From a virus, in IMG/VR virus record IMGVR_UViG_3300046535_001472, positions 1-21,270 of that record: DNA of 21,270 bases; one strand, given 5' to 3'. Position numbers and translations under genes: made by a program. Below the pieces are notes generated by a model. The model searched no databases. It was not told the DNA's origin and was given only the letters and a program-made list of their open reading frames with translations. Below, one piece after another: positions 6,564 to 13,250 of this stretch (its first letter is position 1; each line of letters starts with the position of its first letter).

Positions 6564-7017
6564 CTCGGTCCTACTCTCTGTAGTGCCTTCCTTACTTTCT
6601 TTTCCCTTACTTCCTTGTTGGTAGCCTCTTTCTTTCTTACTCCCTGGCCACTCCCCCTCCCCTCTCCACGCTACTCGCCTGCATCAAGGCAGCGGTCCAC
6701 GTTCGCCTAAGTGGGCGTGACGTGCGGTGGAACAAGAAGTAGAGGGAATGGCCCGCGATTGCGCCTTGTTCGCGTGCCTGTCTGGCAAGTTGTTTGCTGC
6801 CGTGCGGTCCAGACGGGGCAAGCCCCTACTCTCCGCGCGTCTCACCAAAAACACTTGAAGGAGCAAGGGGAAGGTGCTATTTGATGCACCAAGATCGGCC
6901 TTGATCGCACAAGGTTTGGATCGAGAGGGGCGGTTCCGCGATCAACGGGCCGCCCTTCGCTATTTGGTAGCCTGCACCCGCGCCCGGTGATTTGGCAAGA
7001 CCTTTGTCGCGGGATCG
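6564..7017. other. Noncoding gap with purine/pyrimidine-skewed tract
   Basis: This 454-bp interval splits the leftward operon. No convincing gene is seen; one Arg-rich frame at 6684-6866 has no ribosome binding site or recognisable motif. From about 6575 to 6668 the plus strand is dominated by C and T, so the leftward transcript would be a long run of A and G (GGAGAGGGGAGGGGGAG and AAGAAAGAAAGAGG). Such a tract could be an unstructured leader, a ribosome standby site or a protein-binding RNA. Around 6931-6954 a GGGCGG/CCGCCC pairing gives a weak hairpin. An internal promoter may lie here but none stands out. Confidence 0.5.
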
Positions 7018-7224
7018 TCATAAATTTTTCCCTTGACCGATATTTCGGCGGAAAAATAGGTCAGCATCGCTGTCCTCTTGATGGCGGGACCAATCTGTTC
7101 GATTGTACGCGGGCCAAGCCCCGACCATGCTGTCGCGCCACGTGCCATTCCATAGCGTCTGGAAGCTCCCGCACGCGAGGCACCAACGCCGCGCCCCGAC
7201 TTCAATCCATTCGTGTTTGCTTAT
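7018..7224 (-). pseudogene. CxxC small protein without a recognisable start codon
   Basis: The frame reads SKHEWIEVGARRWCLACG, then SFQTLWNGTWRD, and ends GQGKNL. A CxxC in a WCLACGSFQ context is typical of short phage zinc-knuckle-like proteins. At the expected start, where sibling genes have ATCCCCATGAGC, this locus reads ATCCCCACAATAAGC, so the ATG appears changed to ATA. The preceding 17 bases match the repeated gene-junction sequence seen at four other starts, supporting a lost start rather than a chance frame. It may be a decayed gene or use a rare AUA or a coupled start. Another minus-strand frame at 6960-7205 overlaps it and is less protein-like. Confidence 0.4.
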
Positions 7225-7245
7225 TGTGGGGATTTCTGCTCCACG

Positions 7246-7446
7246 TCATTTGTTCAACTCAGCCTCTTCCTTGTCACTTGCCGTGCTGCCATAGTCTCCC
7301 CGCTCGACCTGGGCCTTGATGAGGTCACCGCGAAATTCCTCACAGATAGCATTCAGAACGCGTAGCTTTATGCGCGGCGACAGTTCCACATAGAGACGCA
7401 GAATGTCGCGCATAGCATTCTCAAAGCCACCCATGGCGTAGCTCAT
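7246..7446 (-). CDS. Small helical phage protein, unknown (66 aa)
   Basis: Encodes 66 aa, starting MSYAMGGFENAMRDILRLYV and ending in a charged tail (SDKEEAELNK). The start MSYA and its DNA context match the start of the coiled-coil family, but the body lacks the EIERLR heptads; it is a compact helical protein with ELSPRIKLRVLNAICEEF. The ATG overlaps the previous stop as ATGA. It may have acquired the junction sequence by recombination with the neighbouring family. Function unknown. Confidence 0.6.
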   Translation of the reverse strand: MSYAMGGFENAMRDILRLYVELSPRIKLRVLNAICEEFRGDLIKAQVERGDYGSTASDKEEAELNK

Positions 7447-7613
7447 GGGGATTTCTGCTCCAGGGCGGCGTCTATTTTGTCTAGGGCGTGGACTTTTCCG
7501 TAGACGCTAGTTCCGGCCACATACGGACGCAGCCATTTGAGCGCCGCCCGCAGCCGTTCGATCTCGGCCAGTGCGGCTTCCAAAGCCTCCAGTGTTATTT
7601 GTTCTCTATTCAT
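7443..7613 (-). CDS. Small coiled-coil protein, EIERLRAAL family (copy 2)
   Basis: Encodes 56 aa, read MNREQITLEALEAALAEIER, then LRAALKWLRPYVAGTSV, and ending DAALEQKSP. It is short but carries the family core and the family C-terminus, followed by the conserved ATGA junction. The start overlaps the end of copy 3 by 8 nt. GGAGGGCAATTGGTG precedes the ATG, giving a GGAGG about 10 nt upstream. It could pair with its sibling proteins in a mixed coiled coil; that is inference. Confidence 0.65.
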   Translation of the reverse strand: MNREQITLEALEAALAEIERLRAALKWLRPYVAGTSVYGKVHALDKIDAALEQKSP

Positions 7614-7803
7614 CACCAATTGCCCTCCAGCGCCTCTCTTTCTGCTCTAGGGCGGCTCCTGCAATCATGTGGACCTTCGCAACTACGCGACCCTCTTGGA
7701 ATTCCCATTCATCGATAGAGGTCTTTCTAATCTCTTTGAGCGCCGCCCGCAGCCGCTCGATCTCGGCCGCCGCTTCCTTCTGGGTAAGCTCGCGAAGGGT
7801 CAT
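7606..7803 (-). CDS. Small coiled-coil protein, EIERLRAAL family (copy 3)
   Basis: Encodes 65 aa. It starts MTLRELTQKEAAAEIERLRA, has a central KEIRKTSIDEWEFQEGRVV segment and ends AALEQKERRWRAIGDE. The family ending ALEQKSP has been altered: after ALEQK the frame runs on for 10 further residues, so this copy has a diverged C-terminus. RELTQKEAAAEIERLR is nearly identical to a block inside the next gene upstream, showing a duplication. The start overlaps the preceding stop as ATGA. Confidence 0.65.
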   Translation of the reverse strand: MTLRELTQKEAAAEIERLRAALKEIRKTSIDEWEFQEGRVVAKVHMIAGAALEQKERRWRAIGDE

Positions 7804-8300
7804 GGGGATTTCTGCTCCAGGGCGGTTTTTGCTACCGCATGGCATAAAGCGGCGCGATAGCCATTATCCCGGATTTCCATGAGCGCCGCCCGTAGCCGCT
7901 CGATCTCGGCGTCTCGCAGGTCAATGCCAATTTCCAGTATATCAAAAGCAGCATTATGGGAGAGGATCACGTCCTTGTCGGTTCGCAGCCGCTCGATCTC
8001 GGCCGCCGCTTCCTTCTTGGTAAGCTCGCGAGGGGTTGTCGGTGGAGATGAGAGGCACGTCTTAGTGAGGCTGGCAAGAGCTTCAACAAACGGGTGTTCT
8101 CGACCTTCGCCGGCCGCAGCCGCGAGGGTTTGTATCCATGCGGGCACCGCCGGATCATCACGAAGCGCCTGAAATATCGCTCGCAGTTGCTCAATCTCGG
8201 CCTCGCGGTTGCTGATAAGCGCGCGCAACAGCGCGTTGGCCTTCATCAGGTCATCGCGTTCGGCCCGCAGCCGCTCGATCTCGAAACTGGCGTAGCTCAT
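7800..8300 (-). CDS. Long multi-copy coiled-coil protein, EIERLRAAL family (copy 4)
   Basis: Encodes 166 aa. It starts MSYASFEIERLRAERDDLMK and contains four heptad cores: FEIERLRAE near residue 6, REAEIEQLRAIF near 33, AAAEIERLRTDK near 99 and DAEIERLRAAL near 129; it ends TALEQKSP. It looks like several single-core siblings fused by in-frame recombination; the block RELTKKEAAAEIERLR almost repeats the start of copy 3. Predicted structure is an elongated coiled coil with a short Pro-rich break (LSSPPTTPREL). Both ends show ATGA overlaps. Role unknown; a scaffold or accessory to the adjacent resolvase is possible but unsupported. Confidence 0.7.
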   Translation of the reverse strand: MSYASFEIERLRAERDDLMKANALLRALISNREAEIEQLRAIFQALRDDPAVPAWIQTLAAAAGEGREHPFVEALASLTKTCLSSPPTTPRELTKKEAAAEIERLRTDKDVILSHNAAFDILEIGIDLRDAEIERLRAALMEIRDNGYRAALCHAVAKTALEQKSP

Positions 8301-8845
8301 GGGGATTTCTGGCGTCCTTGGAACAGCGGCGTTGTTCGCATCGCGAGATCAGGCCGCAGGAAACAGCACTGATAATCCCACAAGGCGCACGCGTCGGCCT
8401 CGTCATAGGTCACGACATCCCATCCGAGTTCCTTGCATCGCGCCATCGTTTTCGGCTTGGCGAGTATCGCCTTTTTGTTGCTGCCGATGAAGTGGGATCG
8501 CACTTGTGACACGCTCGCCTCGCGCAATTCGAATTTGCCGTAACACCATTCCTCCAGATGCTCTGAAAGACCAAGCAATAGTTTGATGGTGTCGATGTTG
8601 GTTTTGCCTGACATGATCGAGGGCACCGCAGGGCTTTCGAACACGATCAGATCAGGTTGCTTGTCGCGAACATTCCAGATGTCTTCCAGCCAGATGCGAA
8701 AGTTTCGATAGGTCAAGGCGCGCGAGGTTCCGGGCTTACTCAAACGGATACTGCCAAACTTCGGAACAGCACCGGGCTTCCCCCACGCGAAGCCGGTGAC
8801 GGTGGCAAGATCGAGAGCAAGGACGGTGCCGGTGAATTTCGACAC
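8297..8845 (-). CDS. RuvC-like Holliday-junction resolvase / RNase H-fold nuclease
   Basis: Encodes 182 aa with the acidic constellation of RuvC-type nucleases: D12 in VLALDLATVTGFAWG, E70 in LIVFESP, and D148 and D151 in TYDEADACALW. Length fits RuvC (about 170-190 aa). Such enzymes cut branched DNA during phage recombination or before packaging. The start is a GTG at 8845 sharing one base with the upstream TAG, with GAGGGG 8 nt upstream. The protein ends QGRQKSP, the same QKSP ending and ATGA junction as the coiled-coil family that follows, suggesting that the junction DNA has been exchanged. It acts in the cytoplasm. Confidence in the fold is high; substrate specificity is inferred. Confidence 0.85.
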   Translation of the reverse strand: MSKFTGTVLALDLATVTGFAWGKPGAVPKFGSIRLSKPGTSRALTYRNFRIWLEDIWNVRDKQPDLIVFESPAVPSIMSGKTNIDTIKLLLGLSEHLEEWCYGKFELREASVSQVRSHFIGSNKKAILAKPKTMARCKELGWDVVTYDEADACALWDYQCCFLRPDLAMRTTPLFQGRQKSP

Positions 8846-9369
8846 TAAACCAACCCCTCACGATCACATTCCTTGAGCCAATCAAGCAACTCTGACATCG
8901 GACGCAATAGCTGCGCTCGTCTCGGCACAAAGAAGTTCGGTCTGTTCTTGCCGCTTGGATCGGACCAGTATTCTTCCTTCTTGCCATCACTAGCGAACAT
9001 CCAGCCCCACAAGGTAAAATCCGGCGAATGGCTCCATACATGCACAAATGGCACATCATCAGGATCGTCACGATAAAGGATCAGATCGTAATCCTCTCGC
9101 GATCTTGACCGGACATCAACCAAGCCGCCGACATCGCGCGCCTTAAAATTATTGAACGTGCCGCACCAAAATCGATTGGTGTAACGCGCAACGGCAAGTT
9201 CGGCACAACAGGAATTGATATTCATCTCCCATGAGCCTTCAGCATTCGAAGCGCCGTGCTTTGGTGCTATCTCCTTCAATATGTTCGACGCATTCCGCAT
9301 CACCGCAACATGAGCGGCCATTGATAGCTGGCCGTAAGTGAGCCGCACTCCCACAGGTTCAATCATCAC
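8845..9369 (-). CDS. Possible PD-(D/E)XK-like nuclease-fold phage protein
   Basis: Encodes 174 aa. The central part (SCCAELAVARYTNRFWC, then KARDVGGLVDVRSRSREDYD) has the order Glu, then Asp-Val-x2-Leu-Val-Asp-Val-Arg in a beta hairpin, followed by strand-rich sequence (VPFVHVWSHS and FTLWGWMFA). Many phage hypothetical proteins share this layout and have been compared with restriction-endonuclease folds; the usual catalytic Lys is replaced by Arg here, so activity is doubtful. A GTG start at 9369 overlaps the preceding stop as GTGA; an ATG follows one codon later. It lies directly upstream of the RuvC-like gene, which fits DNA processing. The assignment is tentative. Confidence 0.6.
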   Translation of the reverse strand: MMIEPVGVRLTYGQLSMAAHVAVMRNASNILKEIAPKHGASNAEGSWEMNINSCCAELAVARYTNRFWCGTFNNFKARDVGGLVDVRSRSREDYDLILYRDDPDDVPFVHVWSHSPDFTLWGWMFASDGKKEEYWSDPSGKNRPNFFVPRRAQLLRPMSELLDWLKECDREGLV

Positions 9370-9539
9370 CGCCCGCGCCCCCGCTTCTTCGCCTTGATGT
9401 TGACGACTTTGCCGATTGCCTTGACGCGCAGTTTTGGTTTCGGCGCGCAGCCGTGCATCTTACCGGCGAGAGCCTTTAACTCAGTCTCACGCATCTCGCG
9501 CAGTTGTTGTTCGCGCGGTCCCGGTTTCTTGTCGCTCAT
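9366..9539 (-). CDS. Short basic protein (57 aa)
   Basis: Encodes 57 aa, starting MSDKKPGPREQQLREMRETE and ending in a strongly basic tail (KLRVKAIGKVV, then NIKAKKRGRGR). A full AGGAGG lies 4 nt before the ATG at 9539, so this is an efficiently initiated gene. The tail resembles nucleic-acid-binding extensions, although no domain is recognised. The stop overlaps the next GTG as GTGA. It overlaps the previous gene's 3' end by 53 nt. Confidence 0.6.
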   Translation of the reverse strand: MSDKKPGPREQQLREMRETELKALAGKMHGCAPKPKLRVKAIGKVVNIKAKKRGRGR

Positions 9540-9705
9540 TCTCCCTCCTATGATACTCGTCGCACCATCTATCAATGTCTTCCTGCGTGAAGCGCTGCGC
9601 GTCCATATCGCTCCAAAACCGTTTCAGGTCGATCAGACCCAAACCAAGATTGCGCAGAAGCTCGTTGATGTACTCGTATTTGCTTGGTTTCTTTTCCCTC
9701 TTCAT
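9487..9705 (-). CDS. First gene of the leftward operon, unknown (72 aa)
   Basis: Encodes about 72 aa from the ATG at 9705 (MKREKKPSKYEYINELLRNL) or 75 aa from a GTG at 9714. It is helical and contains DLKRFWSDMDAQRFTQEDID then RWCDEYHRREN; the last 17 or so residues are low-complexity Thr/Arg and overlap the next gene. It lies closest to the divergent promoter region at 9706-9947, so it is probably the first gene of the leftward transcript. No Shine-Dalgarno stands out beyond GGAAG just before the ATG. Function unknown. Confidence 0.5.
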   Translation of the reverse strand: MKREKKPSKYEYINELLRNLGLGLIDLKRFWSDMDAQRFTQEDIDRWCDEYHRRENERQETGTARTTTARDA

Positions 9706-9846
9706 AGCTTCCACAAAATAGGTGCGGCGAATGGCGTCCTTGGGCGGCTACTATGGCGACAAGGTCTGAGGGCCGCAGGACGCCTTTCTGAGAGCAACCG
9801 ACTTCGCCGCAAGCCGATTGGAGTAACCCTCGACCTTGATCGTTCC

Positions 9847-9875
9847 TTAATAATCGATTTCCGATCCAAATGCAA
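9847..9875 (-). promoter_or_regulatory. Candidate leftward promoter
   Basis: On the minus strand TTGCAT (9875-9870) is separated by exactly 17 nt from TATTAA (9852-9847). The -10 box matches 4 of 6 and the -35 box 3 of 6 of the sigma-70 consensus. It points into the long leftward operon, whose first gene starts at 9705. CCTTG motifs lie close by on both sides (9834 and 9882). Confidence 0.4.
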
Positions 9876-9883
9876 AGATATCC

Positions 9884-9948
9884 TTGACATTGCCCAATGG
9901 GGCAGCGATCCTGCGTTCCCTCTATTTTTCAAAGGAGTAAGCCCACTA
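9884..9948 (+). promoter_or_regulatory. Candidate rightward promoter and ribosome binding site
   Basis: A perfect -35 box TTGACA at 9884-9889 lies inside TATCCTTGACA, overlapping a CCTTG motif. No good -10 box is seen 16-18 nt downstream, so activation or an alternative sigma factor may be needed. The transcript would start near 9920 and lead to a GGAG (9935-9938) 9-10 nt before the ATG at 9948. This completes the divergent control region 9706-9947; the rest of it shows no gene. Confidence 0.35.
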
Positions 9949-11000
9949 TGGCCAAAAAAGCGAACGTCATGGCGTTTCCGAAGCCCAAGGAGGAACCGTC
10001 GCGGGAGGCGCAGCCTGCGCCGGAAGCGCCGCAGTCCTTGGTCGCGGCGTCACGCGTCTTCGAAAAGAACCAGATGGAAACCACGCTCCTGACGCTAGAG
10101 ACTATGGACGCGTGGGTACTACCGACATTCCAGCGCGAGGAACGGCAGACCAAGAAGGTCATCGAATTCGCTGAAGAGCTAACGAGGAACGGCGGCTGCA
10201 TCAGCGGCATGATCCTTCTCGGCAGAATTCGCGACGACGCCAGCGGAACTCTCTATCTTGTTGACGGGCAACAGCGCCGCAATGCTTGCCACATTTCCGG
10301 CCTGTCTGAATTCATCGGCGATGTCTGCATCAAGACCTACAACTCGATGATCGAGATGGTCGAGGATTTTAAGAAATTACAAGGTCGTCTCGTTCCGTTC
10401 AAGCCGGACGATCTGTTGCGCGCCTTCGAAGTAACAAACGATAATCTCCGACTGTTGCGAGAGAGTTGTGAATTCATCGGGTACGGGAACATTCGTCGCG
10501 CGGAAGATCGCGGACCAATTCTCAGCATGTCGGCTGCGCTACGAAGTTGGTTTGGTTCTGGAATGACGACGCCGGGACTTCAAGGACAGGCGCAAATCCT
10601 TGTTGAACGGCTTGACGAGCATCAACGCGGTCTGATGATCGCATTCTTCAACATTGCGTACAGCGCATGGGGGCGCGACAGACAATACAGTCGCATGTGG
10701 GGAAACCTCAATCTCACAATGTGCATGTATCTCTATCGCAGGCTCGTCCTTGATGACAGCAAGCGACGTATCCCGCCGCTGCCAAAGGATATGTATCGCA
10801 AGGCGCTGATGTCTGTTTCGGCGGACAACAAATACAATGATTGGCTGCAAGGTCGCCACATGACTGAGCGCGACCGCGCGCCGTGCTACAAGCGCCTCAA
10901 GGAGATTTTCATTGACCGCCTGACGAAGGAGTACAACGGCAAACTCTACAAGGGAATTCCGAAGCCTGATTGGTTGACTGATAATCCGGGGCGTCAATGA
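9948..11000 (+). CDS. ParB/DUF262-like DGQQR-motif protein
   Basis: Encodes 350 aa from the ATG at 9948. After a Pro/Glu-rich N-terminal tail (residues 10-30) comes a ParB/Srx-DUF262-like core: LPTFQREERQ (about 58-67), helical EFAEELTRNGG, GMILLGRI, and LYLVDGQQRRNA with D106-G-Q-Q-R110, the signature of DUF262 and related nucleotide-binding ParB-fold proteins. The remaining 220 residues are mainly helical and not recognised. In this family the DGQQR segment forms a nucleotide-binding pocket; known relatives act as nucleases or NTPases in modification-dependent restriction and DNA-modification systems. The stop overlaps the TcmP-like start as ATGA, so the two are coupled. The biochemical role here is inferred; the family call is moderately firm. 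Confidence 0.7.
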   Translation: MAKKANVMAFPKPKEEPSREAQPAPEAPQSLVAASRVFEKNQMETTLLTLETMDAWVLPTFQREERQTKKVIEFAEELTRNGGCISGMILLGRIRDDASGTLYLVDGQQRRNACHISGLSEFIGDVCIKTYNSMIEMVEDFKKLQGRLVPFKPDDLLRAFEVTNDNLRLLRESCEFIGYGNIRRAEDRGPILSMSAALRSWFGSGMTTPGLQGQAQILVERLDEHQRGLMIAFFNIAYSAWGRDRQYSRMWGNLNLTMCMYLYRRLVLDDSKRRIPPLPKDMYRKALMSVSADNKYNDWLQGRHMTERDRAPCYKRLKEIFIDRLTKEYNGKLYKGIPKPDWLTDNPGRQ

Positions 11001-11734
11001 GCACACCAAAATCCAGACAGCGCGAAGGCGCAGGGAAAAGCGATACCTCGTGGATCAAGCATGGTCTTGCCGGGAAAGCGGTCAGCGCCCAAGTCGCGGC
11101 GTTCCGTCGCCGCTTTCCCACCGCGCGAATGATCCTTGTAGACGGCAACGCTGGCGACGGCGAAGGCGTCGATGTCGCGCAGGGCGATCTATTTGTAGGC
11201 TCCCACAAATCACGCCCGACACCGCATCTGTTGTCGGACTTGGCGAAGGAGCACGGCTGCACGCTTATGCTGTGCGAGCAAGAATTGAGAAAGCGGCGCT
11301 TGCTGGTTCAGGCTTTTCCCGACGCCCTCATAGTGTCAGACCACGCCGCCGCTGCGAGTTATGTCATCAAGGAGGGGTTCAATTACGCGCTGTGGCTGTC
11401 TGATCCGTGCGGGCCAAAGGGTCAAGGTGTCGAGCACATGCGACAAGTCGCGCTGCGCATCCTGCGAAGCGACTTCGTTATCATCTTCAACGAAGTCGGT
11501 CCCCATCGGTTCATCGGCGTGAAGCATTCGCCGTACTGGCAGAAGCATCAGAAGTACGTTCCGATGTTGCAATCGGAATGGTGGCTGGAACAAATCCCGA
11601 AGCGCAACATGGCGCGGACGCAAGTGATCAAACAATCGTCCGGGTTTCATTTTCGCCTGATCGTCATCAGCGACTTCCTTACTGACGGCGTGAAGCGGAT
11701 GCGCGGCATCGAAATCACAACAAGGAGTGCATAA
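10997..11734 (+). CDS. TcmP-like (three-Cys-motif partner) Rossmann-fold protein
   Basis: Encodes 245 aa with a class I methyltransferase-like order of motifs: WIKHGLAGKA near the N-terminus, MILVDGNAGDGEG as motif I, LMLCEQE as the acidic strand-2 end, ALIVSDHAAA, and LWLSDPCGPKG as a motif-IV-like DPxG. This matches three-Cys-motif partner proteins (TcmP), which are named for occurring beside Gp37/Gp68-type three-Cys proteins; exactly such a gene follows here. Both junctions are overlapping (ATGA at the start, TAATG at the end), and the start of the next gene has AAGGAG 7 nt upstream inside this gene. Whether it binds SAM or methylates anything is not known. Identification relies on motif order plus gene pairing. 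Confidence 0.7.
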   Translation: MSTPKSRQREGAGKSDTSWIKHGLAGKAVSAQVAAFRRRFPTARMILVDGNAGDGEGVDVAQGDLFVGSHKSRPTPHLLSDLAKEHGCTLMLCEQELRKRRLLVQAFPDALIVSDHAAAASYVIKEGFNYALWLSDPCGPKGQGVEHMRQVALRILRSDFVIIFNEVGPHRFIGVKHSPYWQKHQKYVPMLQSEWWLEQIPKRNMARTQVIKQSSGFHFRLIVISDFLTDGVKRMRGIEITTRSA

Positions 11735-13221
11735 TGAGCTACAAAATCCATCCCGTCGCCGCGCTATTCCCTGCCATCGAGGGCGAGGAATTTCAGGCGC
11801 TGGTCGCCGACATTAAGGCGAACAAACAACACGTTCCTATCATGCTCACGCCAGACGGCAAAGCCATTGCTGACGGCATCAATCGTCATCGCGCGTGCAT
11901 TGAAGCAGGCGTAAAGCCGCGAACCGCGAAACTTCCGAAAGGCTACAAAGAGGAACAGATCATCAACTACATCATCAGCGCCAACATGCGCCGCCGCGAT
12001 CTGTCGGCGGGGCAACGAAGCATGATTGGGTTGGACCTTTCGCCGTTTCTTGAGGCGGCGGCAAGGGAGCGGCAGATCAAGGGAAAGGGCGCGGACGGAA
12101 GCGGTGGACGCGGCAAGCGGAAAAACCACGGCCTTCAAGGAGGCCAAGGGAAAGATGCGTCAGGTCGCGTCAATCGTCAGATCGCCAAGATGGTTAAGAC
12201 CGGCCACAACAGTGTGACCAAGGCGAAGAAGGTCAAGAACGCCTCACCCAAACTTGCCGCCGATGTCGCCGCTGGTAAGATCAGCCTGAACGACGCGCAC
12301 AAGCAAGTCCGCAGGGCGGAAGCGATGTCTCAGGTGACGCGCGAGAAAGAGAACCCCACGGCGAAAACGACCATCGTTCGCACGCACGATGCGCTGGAGA
12401 CGAACTACAAACTGCCGAAAGGCAAGGCGAAGTTCAATCAAACCAACGATCAGGTATCGTGGGCGGGCTGGACGTGGAACCCTGTCACCGGATGTCTGCA
12501 CAATTGCAGATACTGCTACGCGCGCGAGGGTGCGGTGATGAACCGGAACCTTGCACCGTTCTATCCGTTCGGTTTTGAGCCGACGTTCTACGAATATCGC
12601 CTTGAAGCACCTGCCAACAGTCGCGTGCCCGACAGCGTGATCAGCGATCCAAGGCAAGGTCGCGTGTTTGTTTCATCGATGGGCGATCTATTCGGCAAAT
12701 GGGTTCCTAACGAGTGGATCGAGAAAGTGTTCGCCGCCGCGCACGCCAGCCCGGAATGGGAGTATTTGTTTCTGACGAAGTTCCCGCAACGCTATGTCGG
12801 GCTGAAACTCCCGTCCACGGCATGGATTGGCACCACGGTCGATGATCAGCCGCGCGTCAAGATCGCGGAGGAAGCGTTCCGCAAGATCAAGGGCGTGCGG
12901 GTGAAATGGCTGTCGCTAGAGCCCTTGCTTGCTCCGCTCAAGTTCACCGATCTGTCGATGTTTGATTTCGTGGTGATCGGCTCGCAGAGTTCAACCGATC
13001 AGCCCGCACTCGGGCACGTGGCTGAGTACGCGCCACCGTTTGAATGGGTGGCGCGTCTCACGGAGCAAGCACATAAGGCGGGATGCAAAGTCTATCAGAA
13101 GCCGAATTTGATGGGCGTGACGGACCCGCAACATGCTGGCATGACGCTCGTACAAGAAATCCCCGACTTGCCGCCGCTGCCGCGCAAACAAGGCGAGTTG
13201 CTTCTAAGCGCGGCAGAATGA
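11734..13221 (+). CDS. ParB-domain fused to Gp37/Gp68 (DUF5131) radical-SAM-like protein
   Basis: Encodes 495 aa with two parts. Residues 1 to about 100 are ParB-like: IHPVAALFPAIEGEEFQ, KAIADGINRHRACIEAG with G48-x2-R51-x-R53-A54 (the ParB GxxRxRA box), then NMRRRDLSAGQRS. A basic linker (about 115-145) and an HTH-like NRQIAKMVKTGHNSVTKAKK follow. From about residue 225 the Gp37/Gp68 family domain begins: VSWAGWTWNPVTGC, with C254-x3-C258-x2-C261 (the radical-SAM-type CxxxCxxC with an aromatic residue before the last Cys), then SSMGDLFGKWV, FLTKFPQRY and WLSLEPLL. Typical family members lack the ParB part and are 250-350 aa, so this is a fusion. Start chosen at the TAATG overlap with AAGGAG upstream. 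Reaction unknown; a DNA-guided radical modification is an inference. Confidence 0.8.
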   Translation: MSYKIHPVAALFPAIEGEEFQALVADIKANKQHVPIMLTPDGKAIADGINRHRACIEAGVKPRTAKLPKGYKEEQIINYIISANMRRRDLSAGQRSMIGLDLSPFLEAAARERQIKGKGADGSGGRGKRKNHGLQGGQGKDASGRVNRQIAKMVKTGHNSVTKAKKVKNASPKLAADVAAGKISLNDAHKQVRRAEAMSQVTREKENPTAKTTIVRTHDALETNYKLPKGKAKFNQTNDQVSWAGWTWNPVTGCLHNCRYCYAREGAVMNRNLAPFYPFGFEPTFYEYRLEAPANSRVPDSVISDPRQGRVFVSSMGDLFGKWVPNEWIEKVFAAAHASPEWEYLFLTKFPQRYVGLKLPSTAWIGTTVDDQPRVKIAEEAFRKIKGVRVKWLSLEPLLAPLKFTDLSMFDFVVIGSQSSTDQPALGHVAEYAPPFEWVARLTEQAHKAGCKVYQKPNLMGVTDPQHAGMTLVQEIPDLPPLPRKQGELLLSAAE

Positions 13222-13228
13222 ACGCGAA

Positions 13229-13250
13229 CGGGGCGGGTCACGCCGCCCCG
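13229..13250. terminator. Hairpin between convergent genes
   Basis: CGGGGCGG (13229-13236) pairs with CCGCCCCG (13243-13250) around a 6-nt loop. It lies between the 3' end of the ParB fusion (13221) and the last codons of the leftward GapR-like gene (stop 13238-13240), so it may act on both transcripts. No T-run follows on either side, so its efficiency is uncertain. Confidence 0.45.

Noticed and set aside
6684-6866. 60-aa minus-strand ORF in the operon gap
   Set aside because: No Shine-Dalgarno, Arg/His-rich composition and no overlap with neighbours, unlike the rest of the operon.
6960-7205. 81-aa minus-strand ORF overlapping the CxxC frame
   Set aside because: Its N-terminal half is Gly/Arg/Ala-rich shadow sequence; the competing frame has a WCLACG motif and a start region aligned with the conserved junction. 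A frameshifted composite cannot be excluded.
9394-10092. 232-aa plus-strand ORF spanning the divergent promoter region
   Set aside because: It is antisense to three leftward genes and out of frame with the DUF262-like gene; its C-terminal part is poly-Arg-like shadow sequence.
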